This document shows positions 8,143 through 16,807 of a stretch of DNA of 64,000 bases, piece by piece; position 1 is the first letter of the stretch; each line of letters begins with the position of its first letter. The notes beneath the pieces are model-generated. The model worked only from the letters and a program-made list of their open reading frames with translations, was not told the DNA's origin and did not search any database. The DNA is from Lusitaniella coriacea LEGE 07157. GTDB taxonomy: Bacteria > Cyanobacteriota > Cyanobacteriia > Cyanobacteriales > Spirulinaceae. The stretch covers positions 1-64,000 of the forward strand of contig NZ_JADEWZ010000016.1 in NCBI RefSeq assembly GCF_015207425.1, given 5' to 3'. The translations under genes were made by a program, and so were the position numbers.

Positions 8143-8589
8143 ATGACATCCTTTTTGGAAAAAATAGAGAGTAATATTCGCGAAATGCGCCGTGTCAGAA
8201 TTGAATTTTGTAGAAAGCGCAGACAAGCAAGCGAATATCAGCGCCAAGAATTTAATGTATGGCGAAGCTCTTCAGAAGCTTACGATTTGATTGTATTTCA
8301 GCTTGAAAAACTAGGTTATATATGTCCTATTTGCCAGCAGGATTTAAATGAAACCAACGCAACAATAGATCATTTATTTCCTTTGTCGAGAGCTTATCAC
8401 AAAGCAATGGACACAAGTAACTTTCTTGTCATGTGCCATCGTTGCAATAAGAAAAAATATAATACTCCTTTTCAGCAGTGGCGCGGACAGCTTGCACGCT
8501 ATCAAAAAAACAGTCTTGATTATGCAATTCAATTAATTCATGGGAAAACTAAACTTCAAGAGTTAATCGGGTCGTCTTCGGAACCGTAA
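8143..8589 (+). CDS. HNH endonuclease, cassette gene 3
   Basis: This 148-residue protein has a zinc-binding HNH (beta-beta-alpha metal) fold: CPIC at residues 61-64, the catalytic IDHLFPLSRA with His77, Asn93 in TSNFLV, and CHRCNKKK at 98-105 giving the second CxxC and a final Asn. It would nick or cleave DNA. The first 25 residues carry the IESNI module shared with the preceding gene product, a possible interaction or DNA-guiding helix. The start ATG at 8143 is 2 bp after the previous stop. The gene ends 59 bp before the TPM-domain gene. It is AT-rich like its two partners. It could belong to a mobile element, a homing-type unit or a defence system; no methylase, integrase or intron structure is visible beside it. 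Confidence 0.82.
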   Translation: MTSFLEKIESNIREMRRVRIEFCRKRRQASEYQRQEFNVWRSSSEAYDLIVFQLEKLGYICPICQQDLNETNATIDHLFPLSRAYHKAMDTSNFLVMCHRCNKKKYNTPFQQWRGQLARYQKNSLDYAIQLIHGKTKLQELIGSSSEP

Positions 8590-8648
8590 GCCTGATAGTT
8601 TGGGGTGGGTTGGGGGAAACCTAGGAATGTAGCGAGAGGGAGATTAAG

Positions 8649-10205
8649 ATGAGACAAGGGATTCGACGTTGGGGATTCATCTGCTTGTTGTGTTGCGCGA
8701 TCGCGCTATTCCCTCCGATTAGCCACGCGGTTACCGTACAAGAGGTTCCCAATCCTAGAGAAAGTTATGGCGGTTGGGTGACGGATATGGCAGATATCCT
8801 CCTGAACGATACAGAAGATCGACTCAATCGCATTATTTCCGAACTCGAAGCGAAAAATGGTACGGAAATGGCAGTGGTTACTGTGCGAGAAACAGCGCCG
8901 TCCCCCACCCCGAAAGCCTTTGCAACGGAATTATTCAATACTTGGGGAATTGGCAAAAAAGGAGAGAATAACGGCGTATTATTTTTGATTTCCAAAGGGG
9001 ATCGTCGGGTGGAAATTGAAACCGGATACGGCATCGCCGAGATTTTACCCGATGTGCGGGTGGCAAATATTATTGAAACCGAGATCGTCCCTCGCTTTAA
9101 ACAAAAAGATTTTGATGGCGGCGCGATCGCGGGGACTGAAGAACTCGCGACCATTTTAGCGGGAGAAAGCCCCCTCTCCCAACAATTCGATGCCGATATC
9201 GAGCCGAGATTTGGGAGTCGCGCGATTTGGAACTTTTGGAGTCAAATTTTTGCTGCAATTGCAGGAGTTAACTTTATTTTTGCCTGGTACTTCCTGCGCC
9301 GACGCAATCCCCTTCCCCCTTTTGGAGAATCTCGATTTAACCTCTCCCTCAACCGCCACAGCTACTTGCTTCTTTATCTTTGCATGACGTTCGCGATCGC
9401 GTCTGTGCTGCTATATTTCATGGCGCAAATGCAATATCCCCTACCCTTCATTCTCAAAAGCTTTGGTGCTGTCTTCCTCCTATCGGGAATCGAACTGGCA
9501 AGAACTCAAAAAGAGTGGCTACCTCTTCTCCTGATGCTCGTCTTTCTCTCAATTGTTGGAATGGCAATCTTCCCCCTCTCCTTCCCCCTTCTCATTGGAC
9601 TCTGTGGCGCAATCCTCCCCACCAACCTCCTCACCTTCCTCGCCAAGCGTTACCTGAGAAAACGCTACGCTTGCAATGATTGCGAACATCCCCTGAAAAA
9701 AGTTGCCAAAAAAGAACTCGAACCCCACCTCACCCCCGCCAAAAAAGCCGCGCGGAAACGGGGAAGCACTACCTTTGAAGGATGGAAATGCACCCACTGT
9801 TACCCCCCTGACGCGCAACAAGGGTTGAGTGTTGTGGCTTATATCCTCAACCACTCCCGGTTTCACGAATGTCCCACCTGCAAAGAACTCACCGTCACTC
9901 AGAAAACCCAGCGAATTCTGCGTCCCACGTCGATGAGTTATGGCAAAAAATTGAGAACTGATGAATGTCACTGCTGCGATTACCAAAAAGAAGTCGAACT
10001 CTTAATTCCCAAAAAAATTCGCATCTCTCGCCAACTCTCTCGAACATGGCGTACCCGTTCTTGGGGTAGCGGTAGCGGTAGCAGTTCTAGCGGTTACAGT
10101 TGCAGTAGCGGCTATAGCGGCGGAAGCAGTTGCAGCAGCAGTGGAGGAGGGAGTAGCTTCGGCGGCGGCGAAAGTGGTGGCGGCGGTGCTGGTGGCGATT
10201 GGTAA
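8649..10205 (+). CDS. TPM-domain membrane protein with Ser/Gly/Cys-rich tail
   Basis: This 518-residue protein has a cleavable signal peptide (about residues 1-27), a TPM domain at about 30-175 (VTDMADILLNDTEDRLNRII, NNGVLFLISKGDRRVEIETG), several membrane segments around 195-335, a region with CxxC pairs (CNDCEHPLK, CTHCYPP, CPTCKELT, CHCCDY) suggesting a zinc-ribbon, and a tail dominated by Ser and Gly. TPM domains occur in Psb32-type and YgcG-type proteins, in some cases with phosphatase activity and links to photosystem II repair. The Ser/Gly tail is usual for YgcG-like proteins. The start ATG 8649 is preceded by GGGAG. A decayed copy of its 5' end lies at 6962-7055. The exact role is unknown. 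Confidence 0.85.
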   Translation: MRQGIRRWGFICLLCCAIALFPPISHAVTVQEVPNPRESYGGWVTDMADILLNDTEDRLNRIISELEAKNGTEMAVVTVRETAPSPTPKAFATELFNTWGIGKKGENNGVLFLISKGDRRVEIETGYGIAEILPDVRVANIIETEIVPRFKQKDFDGGAIAGTEELATILAGESPLSQQFDADIEPRFGSRAIWNFWSQIFAAIAGVNFIFAWYFLRRRNPLPPFGESRFNLSLNRHSYLLLYLCMTFAIASVLLYFMAQMQYPLPFILKSFGAVFLLSGIELARTQKEWLPLLLMLVFLSIVGMAIFPLSFPLLIGLCGAILPTNLLTFLAKRYLRKRYACNDCEHPLKKVAKKELEPHLTPAKKAARKRGSTTFEGWKCTHCYPPDAQQGLSVVAYILNHSRFHECPTCKELTVTQKTQRILRPTSMSYGKKLRTDECHCCDYQKEVELLIPKKIRISRQLSRTWRTRSWGSGSGSSSSGYSCSSGYSGGSSCSSSGGGSSFGGGESGGGGAGGDW

Positions 10206-10300
10206 GCGTTTAATTCTGCTCCTACCCATCTGCGTCATGCTATTGCACTCTGTCAAACTCTCCGTGTCAATTCTTACCCCGTCCCCGTGTCAGTCTCATT

Positions 10301-10326
10301 CATAATTTAAATGCATAGCAGCTTAC
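10301..10326 (-). repeat. Post-stop dispersed repeat, copy 1
   Basis: On the minus strand this reads GTAAGCTGCTATGCATTTAA followed by ATTATG, and its TAA is the stop codon of egtD (10323-10325). Related copies supply the stop of the binding-protein gene (37528-37553) and of the GerMN gene (43172-43197), and another occurs at 60790-60814. Further along, the first two copies share a GACTGACA-type stretch. Confidence 0.6.
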
Positions 10327-11354
10327 AGGACTTGAGATAATAACAGACCAAACCATTTTTGGGGATCGTGCCAGGTTTGAATTAAGGAGAGTCCGCGATC
10401 GCGCAAATAATTTTCCATTCGATCTACATTAAACTTGCGAGAAATTTCCGTGAGAATTGCTTCTCCAGGGGAAAATTCAACAGTTAAATCCAATTTTTCC
10501 AAACGAACTTGATGGGATTGGCGTGCGGTTAAATACATTTCCATCTGCGATTTTTCCGGATTGTAGCGTCCTTCATAATCAAACAAATCGGGATCGAAAT
10601 TGCCCCCAAACCGCCAGTTTAAATGGGAGAGCATATTGCGGTTGAACGCGGCGGTAACGCCCTGACTGTCGTTGTATGCTGGTTCGAGAATGGTTGGGGA
10701 TTTATCGAGGTCAAGACCGAGTAAAACAAAATCGCCCTTATTGAGGGTCGCAGCCATTCGATCCAGGAGGCGATCGCATTCTTCGGGATAAAAGTTGCCC
10801 AAGGTACTGCCTAAAAAGCAAATTGCGCGATGGGGTAAGGAAACGGGGGGAAGTTTTGCGAGGGCTTGTTCGTAGGTTCCTACCAAACCATAGACTTTGA
10901 GGGTGGGATAATCTTGCAATAATTGCTTTGCACTCTCTTGCAAAATCCCCCCGCTAACATCAATGGGAAGGTAGCGTAAGGGATAGTTTTGGCGCGCGCA
11001 AGCATCAAGCAGCAGGCGGGTTTTGGTCGAACTCCCGCTACCGAGTTCCACGAGTTCGCACTCTCCCATTTTTTGCACGATTTCGCTGGCGTAGGTTTGC
11101 AAAATCCAGGCTTCGGTGCGCGTGGGGTAATATTCCGGTAAGGTGCAGATTTTCTCGAAGAGTTGGGAACCTTTATCGTCGTAGAAAAATTGTGGCGGTA
11201 AGGTTTTGCGCGATCGCGATCGCGTTAATCCTTCAATCACTGCTTCTGCGTCATTGGTTGCGGTTAAATGGGAAGACGCATTTACATATTCAATATGCAG
11301 TCGCTCGTTCGAGCAACTTGAATGCCCCTGAGTCGTTGATGAAAAAGTTGACAC
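10323..11354 (-). CDS. egtD: L-histidine N-alpha-methyltransferase EgtD
   Basis: EgtD trimethylates histidine with S-adenosylmethionine to give hercynine, the first step of ergothioneine synthesis. The 343-residue product shows the family features in order: LPPQFFYDDKGSQLFEKIC near residue 55, EYYPTRTEAWIL, the SAM-binding ELGSGSSTKTRLLLDA, YLPIDVSGGIL, FLGSTLGNF, and the C-terminal TEISRKFN. It starts at GTG 11354; no in-frame Met lies closer to the fold. The usual partner egtB is not next to it and is not seen in the window. The stop codon lies within a dispersed repeat. The EI24 gene is upstream on the same strand with an 84-bp gap. Confidence 0.95.
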   Translation of the reverse strand: MSTFSSTTQGHSSCSNERLHIEYVNASSHLTATNDAEAVIEGLTRSRSRKTLPPQFFYDDKGSQLFEKICTLPEYYPTRTEAWILQTYASEIVQKMGECELVELGSGSSTKTRLLLDACARQNYPLRYLPIDVSGGILQESAKQLLQDYPTLKVYGLVGTYEQALAKLPPVSLPHRAICFLGSTLGNFYPEECDRLLDRMAATLNKGDFVLLGLDLDKSPTILEPAYNDSQGVTAAFNRNMLSHLNWRFGGNFDPDLFDYEGRYNPEKSQMEMYLTARQSHQVRLEKLDLTVEFSPGEAILTEISRKFNVDRMENYLRDRGLSLIQTWHDPQKWFGLLLSQVL

Positions 11355-11438
11355 GATAATTGTTATAGACTGCCGATTGCTTTCCTACTGCACCATACAG
11401 CAATTTTGGCGTGGGGTATAGCGCCTTGAGAGGGTTGT

Positions 11439-12236
11439 TTAAGAAGAGGGGAGTTTGGGTAAAACGCGATCGCACCAAAACAGCGTCCCCGATGCGACGC
11501 AAATGGGAATTGTCACCAAGTTCAAGAGGGGAACGCCAATTAAGAGCAAACAAACCAGGCTAAAACTGGTGCTGGCGGGGAAGGTTTTGAAGATAATACC
11601 GAGTTTTTTGCGAAAGCTGAAGCGACGGCGTTCTGAAGGGCCATCGAGAAAGTCCAAGCCGGCAATGGTTGCGGTGAGGGCAATCCCGCCAATGGAGGCA
11701 ATTGCCGTGCCAATTCCCGGTACAAATCCTAGTATGAGTAACGGTAGCGCGATCGCGAACCACAATGCTAATTTTTTTACCTCAAAAAGAATTGCCCGCC
11801 CAATATCCTGGAAAATATTGACCTCAACAATCTCAACGCGACCGAGGCGAAATTTTTCCATTTGTTCTGAGAGTTGACCGTACCACGGCGCGCCCAGGAG
11901 TACGCCAAATTGCAGAAAAATGAAACCCGTGACCAAAAATAGTCCTATTACCATCAAAACGCGCACCAACCAGCCCAATCCATCAATAAAATACTCAAGA
12001 AAGCTCAACCAATAGGGCAAATCCTCGATTAGGCTATCTAATTGATTCGAGAAGTTAACAATCCACTCTCCCAACCAATGCCAAGCTGGGAAAAGTAAGC
12101 CAAAATACAAGGCAATCCCAATAACCAGGTTCGCCACAATGGGAATAATTAAAAATTTGAGCAAACGAGGCGATTTTCCGAACGCACTCAAAACTCGAAA
12201 GGGGTAGCTCGCCCCAGCAATCAATCCACAAACCAT
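11439..12236 (-). CDS. EI24-domain (CysZ-like) membrane protein
   Basis: This 265-residue integral membrane protein has about five or six hydrophobic segments. It resembles the EI24/CysZ-like family (formerly DUF540), whose bacterial members include a sulfate permease; the substrate here is unknown. Typical pieces are GASYPFRVLSAFGKSPRLLK at the start, the amphipathic stretch around LGAPWYGQLSEQMEKFRLG in the middle and LGFVPGIGTAIASIGG. The start ATG is at 12236. The gene reads toward egtD. No sulfur-assimilation genes are adjacent. Confidence 0.78.
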   Translation of the reverse strand: MVCGLIAGASYPFRVLSAFGKSPRLLKFLIIPIVANLVIGIALYFGLLFPAWHWLGEWIVNFSNQLDSLIEDLPYWLSFLEYFIDGLGWLVRVLMVIGLFLVTGFIFLQFGVLLGAPWYGQLSEQMEKFRLGRVEIVEVNIFQDIGRAILFEVKKLALWFAIALPLLILGFVPGIGTAIASIGGIALTATIAGLDFLDGPSERRRFSFRKKLGIIFKTFPASTSFSLVCLLLIGVPLLNLVTIPICVASGTLFWCDRVLPKLPSS

Positions 12237-12809
12237 AGTTCACAATTTACTTTTGACGAGTATTTTGCTGAGGAGAGGGCGACAATAATCGACACTTCTC
12301 CCTTGATTTTAACGGTATCTCTACGGAAAACATTTTACTTTTTTCAGAGGATTTGATGCGCCGGAATCTATGATTTCAAAGAGTTGGGAATTTCCCTATG
12401 GAACTTTCTCCCCCAAACGGCAATCTTCCAATAACTAAAGACCGAGAAAACTTCATCCTTCTCCTTTATAGACCTAAAGAAGAAAGACAGCAAAACTATC
12501 CGGACGGTTGCGCGTGCTGCATCAGCAGATCCCTTCGGGATCGCGCGTAATGGAATAAAGATTCCTCTAGAATTTTCCCCAGAAAATAAGGCACTTCTAG
12601 GCAAAGCTTCCTCTGACAGGTAAACTCTTGAGAGAATAGAGACTTGACTGAATGACGCTCAACCATGATACAACCGAACGGATAAACCGATAGAATAAGT
12701 TCTTTCTGCAAATTGACGGAAATCGGAAAGAATGAGTGGTTAATCGCCGAACCCCTGTAGAGTATGTTTCCGCCGTATTTACTAACTGAATTGATGAGGA
12801 GTTGAAGGG
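12237..12809. other. Intergenic region between divergent EI24 and prenyl-synthase genes
   Basis: This 573-bp stretch must hold two divergent promoters. It contains one copy of the dispersed palindromic repeat (12510-12547). A 50-codon open frame runs on the plus strand from ATG 12398 to TAA 12548 and ends inside that repeat; it has no recognisable family or clear ribosome site, so I do not call it a gene. Nothing else is identified. Confidence 0.5.
12510..12547 (-). repeat. Dispersed palindromic repeat, copy B
   Basis: On the minus strand it reads CGCGATCCCGAAGGGATCTG followed by CTGATGCAGCACGCG. The internal GATCCC/GGGATC arms can form a hairpin. It matches copies at 46761-46798 and 7050-7088. 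Confidence 0.7.
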
Positions 12810-13631
12810 ATGGATCGATGTACAGCAGATGCCCTAGAAGCGCTAAAACAGACCAGCCGAACGTTTTACATCCCGATTAGTCGGCTGCCCGTCGGTTTGC
12901 AAGAAGCAGTCACCTCTGCTTACCTTTGTATGCGAGCCATTGACGAAATTGAAGACCACCCAGACCTAGAAAGCCGCCACAAGGTCGCCCTACTGCAAAC
13001 CATTAGTTTATCGCTTCAGGAAGCTACAGAGGGAGAACAGTTTGAGCGGTTATCCTTAACTTTGAATGCAGACCCCAACCCCTTGCCGGAAGTCTCCATT
13101 CGCGTTGGAGAATGGGCGCGACTCGCCCCGCCAACCATTGCGCCTCGGATTTGGGATGCAACCGCAGCAATGTCAGACCGCATGGCGTATTGGGCATCTC
13201 GCAATTGGCAAGTAAATACCGAAGAAGATTTAAATCGCTACACCTTCAGCGTTGCAGGGGCGGTGGGATTGCTGCTGTCTGACCTCTGGGCGTGGTACGA
13301 CGGAACGCAAACGAATCGTTCTCAAGCGATTGGTTTTGGGCGGGGGCTGCAAGCGGTGAATATTTTGCGCAATCACAAAGAAGATTTGAAGAGAGGGGTC
13401 GATTTCTTTCCCAACCACTGGACGGACGAGCAAATGCAAACCTATGCCCGCCATAATCTCGCTTTGGCTGATGCTTATACAATGGCATTACCCAAGGGCC
13501 CTGCTTTAGGGTTTTGTCAAATTCCGTTGGCGCTAGCTCACGCTACCTTAGATGTTTTGGCAGAGGGTCACGAGAAACTCAGTCGCAGCGCTGTTGTTGC
13601 CCTCGTACAGCAATTGACGAGAAGCAAATAA
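12810..13631 (+). CDS. Squalene/phytoene synthase family protein
   Basis: This family performs head-to-head condensation of two prenyl diphosphates (farnesyl or geranylgeranyl). The 273-residue product has SRTFYIPISRLP at the start, the first aspartate-rich motif AIDEIED near residue 50, the YTFSVAGAVGLLLSDLWAWY segment and the second aspartate-rich region NILRNHKEDLKRGVDFFP. In the last, the usual D after NILR is N while the distal ED is present. Whether it makes squalene, phytoene or another product cannot be decided; no desaturase, hopene cyclase or other crt/hpn gene is adjacent. The start ATG has a purine-rich GAGGAG/GAAGGG leader. A strong terminator follows. Confidence 0.82.
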   Translation: MDRCTADALEALKQTSRTFYIPISRLPVGLQEAVTSAYLCMRAIDEIEDHPDLESRHKVALLQTISLSLQEATEGEQFERLSLTLNADPNPLPEVSIRVGEWARLAPPTIAPRIWDATAAMSDRMAYWASRNWQVNTEEDLNRYTFSVAGAVGLLLSDLWAWYDGTQTNRSQAIGFGRGLQAVNILRNHKEDLKRGVDFFPNHWTDEQMQTYARHNLALADAYTMALPKGPALGFCQIPLALAHATLDVLAEGHEKLSRSAVVALVQQLTRSK

Positions 13632-13659
13632 TCATTATCGAAATTCCAAATAAGCAATA

Positions 13660-13691
13660 AAGAAGTCCGCGCGATCGGACTTCTTTTTTTT
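13660..13691 (+). terminator. Intrinsic terminator
   Basis: A ten-base perfect stem AAGAAGTCCG/CGGACTTCTT with a 6-nt loop (CGCGAT) is followed by a run of T. It lies 28 bp after the prenyl-synthase stop codon. The convergent pentapeptide gene ends at 13738, so it may also help stop transcription from that side. Confidence 0.92.
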
Positions 13692-13737
13692 GTGCCAATC
13701 TAGATTGAGCAGAAAGGCGAGCGACTTCCTTTGACTC

Positions 13738-14220
13738 TTATTCGTGGGGAACGAGTTCTGGGTCAACTTCTTCAAGACTTCCCCCAATGCCAATCCCGGT
13801 TTCAAAGATTTCTGCATCGGTGATAATCATATCGTTCATCGATGCGCCACGAACGTCAACGTCGTAGAGTCGAGCGGCGGTTAAGTTCGCACCGTCAAGA
13901 TCGGTGTTGGCAAAAGTAGCATTCGTTGCTAAAACTTGGGTTAAGTTTGCCCCTTCAAGAGTTGCTCCGGTTAAATCCGCGCCTTCTAAGTTAGCGTTGG
14001 TGAGGTTTGCACCGCGCAAATCGGCATTTCTCAAGTCCGCACCAATTAAATGGGTTCCAGAGAGGTCAACGCCAGCTAAATTCGCGCCGGAGAGGTCGCA
14101 ACCGCCACATTCGCTAGTTTGCAGGAGTTGTTGGAGTTGAGCGGGTTCAAAGGCTTTACCGGGACTTGCAATTGCAAGGGTGGTGAGGGCGGTGAGAATT
14201 GTTAGAATCTTAAATTTCAT
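13738..14220 (-). CDS. Secreted pentapeptide-repeat protein
   Basis: This 160-residue protein has an N-terminal signal peptide (MKFKILTILTALTTLAIASP, cleavage near GKA-FEP). It is followed by about 16 tandem pentapeptides of the A(D/N)LxX type from residue 40 to 125 (LSGANLAGVDLSG..., LRGANLTNANLEGADLTG), which fold as a right-handed quadrilateral beta helix. A pair of cysteines (CGGC) precedes the repeats, and the C-terminus is acidic. The mature protein should be periplasmic, as for the many lumenal or periplasmic pentapeptide proteins of cyanobacteria; its function is unknown. The start ATG 14220 has a strong AAGGAGG eight bases upstream. Confidence 0.88.
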   Translation of the reverse strand: MKFKILTILTALTTLAIASPGKAFEPAQLQQLLQTSECGGCDLSGANLAGVDLSGTHLIGADLRNADLRGANLTNANLEGADLTGATLEGANLTQVLATNATFANTDLDGANLTAARLYDVDVRGASMNDMIITDAEIFETGIGIGGSLEEVDPELVPHE

Positions 14221-14513
14221 AATATTTGCCTCCTTGGGCGCTCGACAAACCTAGCCAAAACGGTGTCTTGTGATAGCTACAGAAGCAGATCGCTATTTTT
14301 CGGATAGGTTGAGAATTTATTTGGTCGCTGTTCTCTTTCCCTATTGTTATTGCACGGATGCAAGATTCGCGACTGCCTAAAGAGGTATCTATCCTACCGC
14401 TTATGGCATATATTTTTTATGAGTTCGTACCTATACTTTAATCATAGGAGACAAGGCGTTCTCGTCAAAGGAATTTTATCCGGCACGTATCAAAAGTTAA
14501 ACATCATTACTTT

Positions 14514-15926
14514 ATGCAATCCATTTCTTCCCCAATTTTAACCCGGACAGAAACTGATAGTATGGGCGCGATTGAAGTGCCGCGCGATCGGTATTGGGGC
14601 GCGCAGACGCAGCGTTCCCTGCATTATTTCGCGATTGGCAATGACGTGATGCCCAGAGAGATGATCCGTGCTTTTGGCGTTCTCAAAAAGGCTGCCGCGC
14701 GGGTTAATGTGGAGTTGGGCAAATTACCGGAAGAGAAGGCTCAATGGATTGTTGCTGCCGCCGAGGACGCGATCGCGGGAAAGTTAGACGATCATTTTCC
14801 TTTGCGCATTTGGCAAACGGGAAGCGGCACGCAAACGAATATGAATGCCAACGAAACAATCGCGAACCGTGCCATTGAATTGGCGGGGGGCATTTTGGGT
14901 AGCAAGGATCCGATTCACCCTAACGATCACGTTAATTTGTCTCAATCCTCGAACGATACATTCCCTACAGCGATGCATATTGCGGCAGTGGAACGGATTC
15001 AGCAGCATTTGGTTCCGAGGGTCAAAACCCTTCGGGACGCGCTTCAGGAGAAAGTGGAAGCGTTTGAGGAGATTGTGAAAATCGGTCGGACGCATTTGAT
15101 GGATGCGGTGCCTTTAACCTTGGGACAGGAATTTTCTGGCTACGTCGCGCAACTGGATCGGAATTTGCAGCACCTCGATTGCGTTCTTCCCCCTTTGTAT
15201 GAGTTGGCTTTGGGGGGAACGGCGGTGGGGACGGGACTCAACAGCCATCGGTTGTTTGCGGTGCAGGTTGCGGATGAAATCGCGCAGTTAACGGGACAGC
15301 CCTTTACTAGCGCCCCCAATAAGTTTGCAGCAATTGCCGCCCACGACGCGATCGCGCTGGCAAGTGGCGCGCTGAAAACCCTTGCCTGTTCCTTGATGAA
15401 AATTGCCAACGATTTGCGCTGGATGGGATCGGGGCCCCGGTGTGGTTTGGGAGAGTTGGTTTTACCGGCGAACGAACCCGGTTCTTCGATTATGCCCGGT
15501 AAGGTCAATCCTACTCAATGCGAGGCGATGACGATGGTTTGCGTTCAGGTGATGGGCAATGATGCGGCGATTGGTTTTGCGTGCAGTCAGGGGAATTTTG
15601 AGCTGAATGTCTTCAAACCCGCGATCGCGTTTAACCTCCTCAACTCTATTCGACTCTTGGGGGATGCTTGTTCTTCTTTTCGAGATCATTTAGTTGTGGG
15701 ACTCGAACCCAATCGGGAGCAAATCGACTATTTTCTCAATAACTCTTTGATGCTCGTGACTGCCCTCAATCCCCACATCGGCTACGATAAAGCGGCTCAG
15801 GTGGCGAAGAAGGCTCACAAGGAAGGGACGACACTGCGCGAAGCCTGCGTTGAGTTGGGATTCCTCACCCCAGAAGAATTCGATCGCTGGGTGCAACCCG
15901 AGCAAATGACGTATCCTCAAGGGTGA
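14514..15926 (+). CDS. fumC: Class II fumarate hydratase FumC
   Basis: FumC reversibly hydrates fumarate to L-malate in the TCA cycle. The 470-residue product is full length and shows [20 protein letters not shown] at the start, [15 protein letters not shown], the [17 protein letters not shown] substrate-site segment, [16 protein letters not shown], and the superfamily signature [11 protein letters not shown] near residue 325. The first ATG at 14514 gives the normal N-terminus, though no clear ribosome site precedes it. The 293-bp gap upstream is AT-rich and shows TATACT near 14430 as a possible -10. It is the isomerase-superfamily enzyme most like FumC rather than aspartase, on overall similarity. 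Confidence 0.95.
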   Translation: MQSISSPILTRTETDSMGAIEVPRDRYWGAQTQRSLHYFAIGNDVMPREMIRAFGVLKKAAARVNVELGKLPEEKAQWIVAAAEDAIAGKLDDHFPLRIWQTGSGTQTNMNANETIANRAIELAGGILGSKDPIHPNDHVNLSQSSNDTFPTAMHIAAVERIQQHLVPRVKTLRDALQEKVEAFEEIVKIGRTHLMDAVPLTLGQEFSGYVAQLDRNLQHLDCVLPPLYELALGGTAVGTGLNSHRLFAVQVADEIAQLTGQPFTSAPNKFAAIAAHDAIALASGALKTLACSLMKIANDLRWMGSGPRCGLGELVLPANEPGSSIMPGKVNPTQCEAMTMVCVQVMGNDAAIGFACSQGNFELNVFKPAIAFNLLNSIRLLGDACSSFRDHLVVGLEPNREQIDYFLNNSLMLVTALNPHIGYDKAAQVAKKAHKEGTTLREACVELGFLTPEEFDRWVQPEQMTYPQG

Positions 15927-16040
15927 GGTGAGCTGGGGAAGTTGGGGGAGCTGGGGGAGATTAAATGACGCGGTGATGACTGATGACGCTCCTAAGAAAC
16001 ACAATATTTTCGTTGAGGCTGGGCGGGTTTGTACCTTCTG

Positions 16041-16117
16041 CCCTCTGCCCTCTGCCCTCTGCCCTCTGCCCTCTGCCCTCTGCCCTCTGCCCTCTGCCCT
16101 CTGCCCTCTGCCCTCTG
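16041..16117. repeat. CCCTCTG heptamer array, 11 copies
   Basis: Eleven perfect tandem copies of CCCTCTG lie between fumC and the helix-hairpin-helix gene. This is a short tandemly repeated repetitive (STRR) sequence of the kind known in filamentous cyanobacteria. It creates open frames of repeating residues on both strands that are not genes. Flanking DNA (15927-15985 and 16125-16160) holds 9-mer GCTGGGGGA-type repeats and copies of a TGATGACTGAT motif. Confidence 0.97.
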
Positions 16118-16142
16118 CCCTGCCGTTAGGCACTGATAGCTG

Positions 16143-16694
16143 ATGACTGATAACAGCGTATTTAAGCGATTATCCCAAACCCTTAATCCCAATCGCAGGG
16201 CAATTCGCAACCGATTATTAAGCAATCCTTACTATCGTTTGCGATCGCGCGACGAAATTGAAATTGCTCTAGAATTAGGACTAACCATTGATGTTAACCG
16301 TGCCAGCGTGGACGATTGGCTGCGACTGCCGGGGATTTCCATTCACCAGGCGCGATCGCTCGTGGATCTTGCGGGAATGGGCGTACAACTCCTTTGCCCA
16401 GAAGACCTTGCGGCTGCCTTGAGCATTCCCATTGGTCGTTTGCACCCCTTCGTCCCATTGCTCGATTTTTGTTACTACGATCCCGATAGCCTCGCCTTAC
16501 CGCAACGGTTAAACCCCAACACGGCGACGGTTGAGCAACTCGGTCAAATTCCCATTCTTCCCCCTCCTCTCGCCCGCCATTTAGTGGAAAATCGCTTGCA
16601 GTACGGCGCTTATCGCAACTTAGCCGATCTCCAACAACGATTGGCACTCAACAATCATTTAACGGAACAACTAATGAATTATTTACGCTGGTAG
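16143..16694 (+). CDS. Helix-hairpin-helix (ComEA-like) protein
   Basis: This 183-residue soluble protein has two helix-hairpin-helix units: the first around residues 48-75 (IDVNRASVDDWLRLPGIS), the second around 122-150 (LNPNTATVEQLGQIPILPPP). Both follow the N-x-A-(T/S)-x-x-x-L-x-x-(I/L)-P pattern of ComEA/T2SK-type modules, which bind DNA non-specifically or mediate protein contacts. No signal peptide or membrane anchor is visible, unlike true ComEA. The ATG at 16143 sits inside a dispersed TGATGACTGATAAC repeat, so the first few residues may be repeat-derived and the true start could be further in. No competence genes are adjacent. Confidence 0.8.
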   Translation: MTDNSVFKRLSQTLNPNRRAIRNRLLSNPYYRLRSRDEIEIALELGLTIDVNRASVDDWLRLPGISIHQARSLVDLAGMGVQLLCPEDLAAALSIPIGRLHPFVPLLDFCYYDPDSLALPQRLNPNTATVEQLGQIPILPPPLARHLVENRLQYGAYRNLADLQQRLALNNHLTEQLMNYLRW

Positions 16695-16807
16695 AATAAG
16701 TTGCTTTAAGAAGGGGAATGCTGTAATAAATATCGTTAGTGAAAAAATAAGTTTCAAACGATCGCGCGATCGCTACAATTCTTTCTATTGATAACGGACA
16801 ATTGACC

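Noticed and set aside
11290-11553. 87-codon minus-strand frame across the egtD start and EI24 end
   Set aside because: It overlaps two well-supported genes in another frame and has no domain.
12398-12550. 50-codon plus-strand frame starting MELSPPNGNLPITKD
   Set aside because: It ends inside a dispersed repeat, and has no recognised family and no clear ribosome site.
16041-16117. Possible CRISPR array
   Set aside because: The 7-bp units are contiguous with no spacers; it is a simple tandem repeat.
15690-16225. Open frames on both strands rich in GRGQRAEG or CPLPSAL repeats
   Set aside because: They arise from the CCCTCTG heptamer array, which is open in several frames; no protein is supported.
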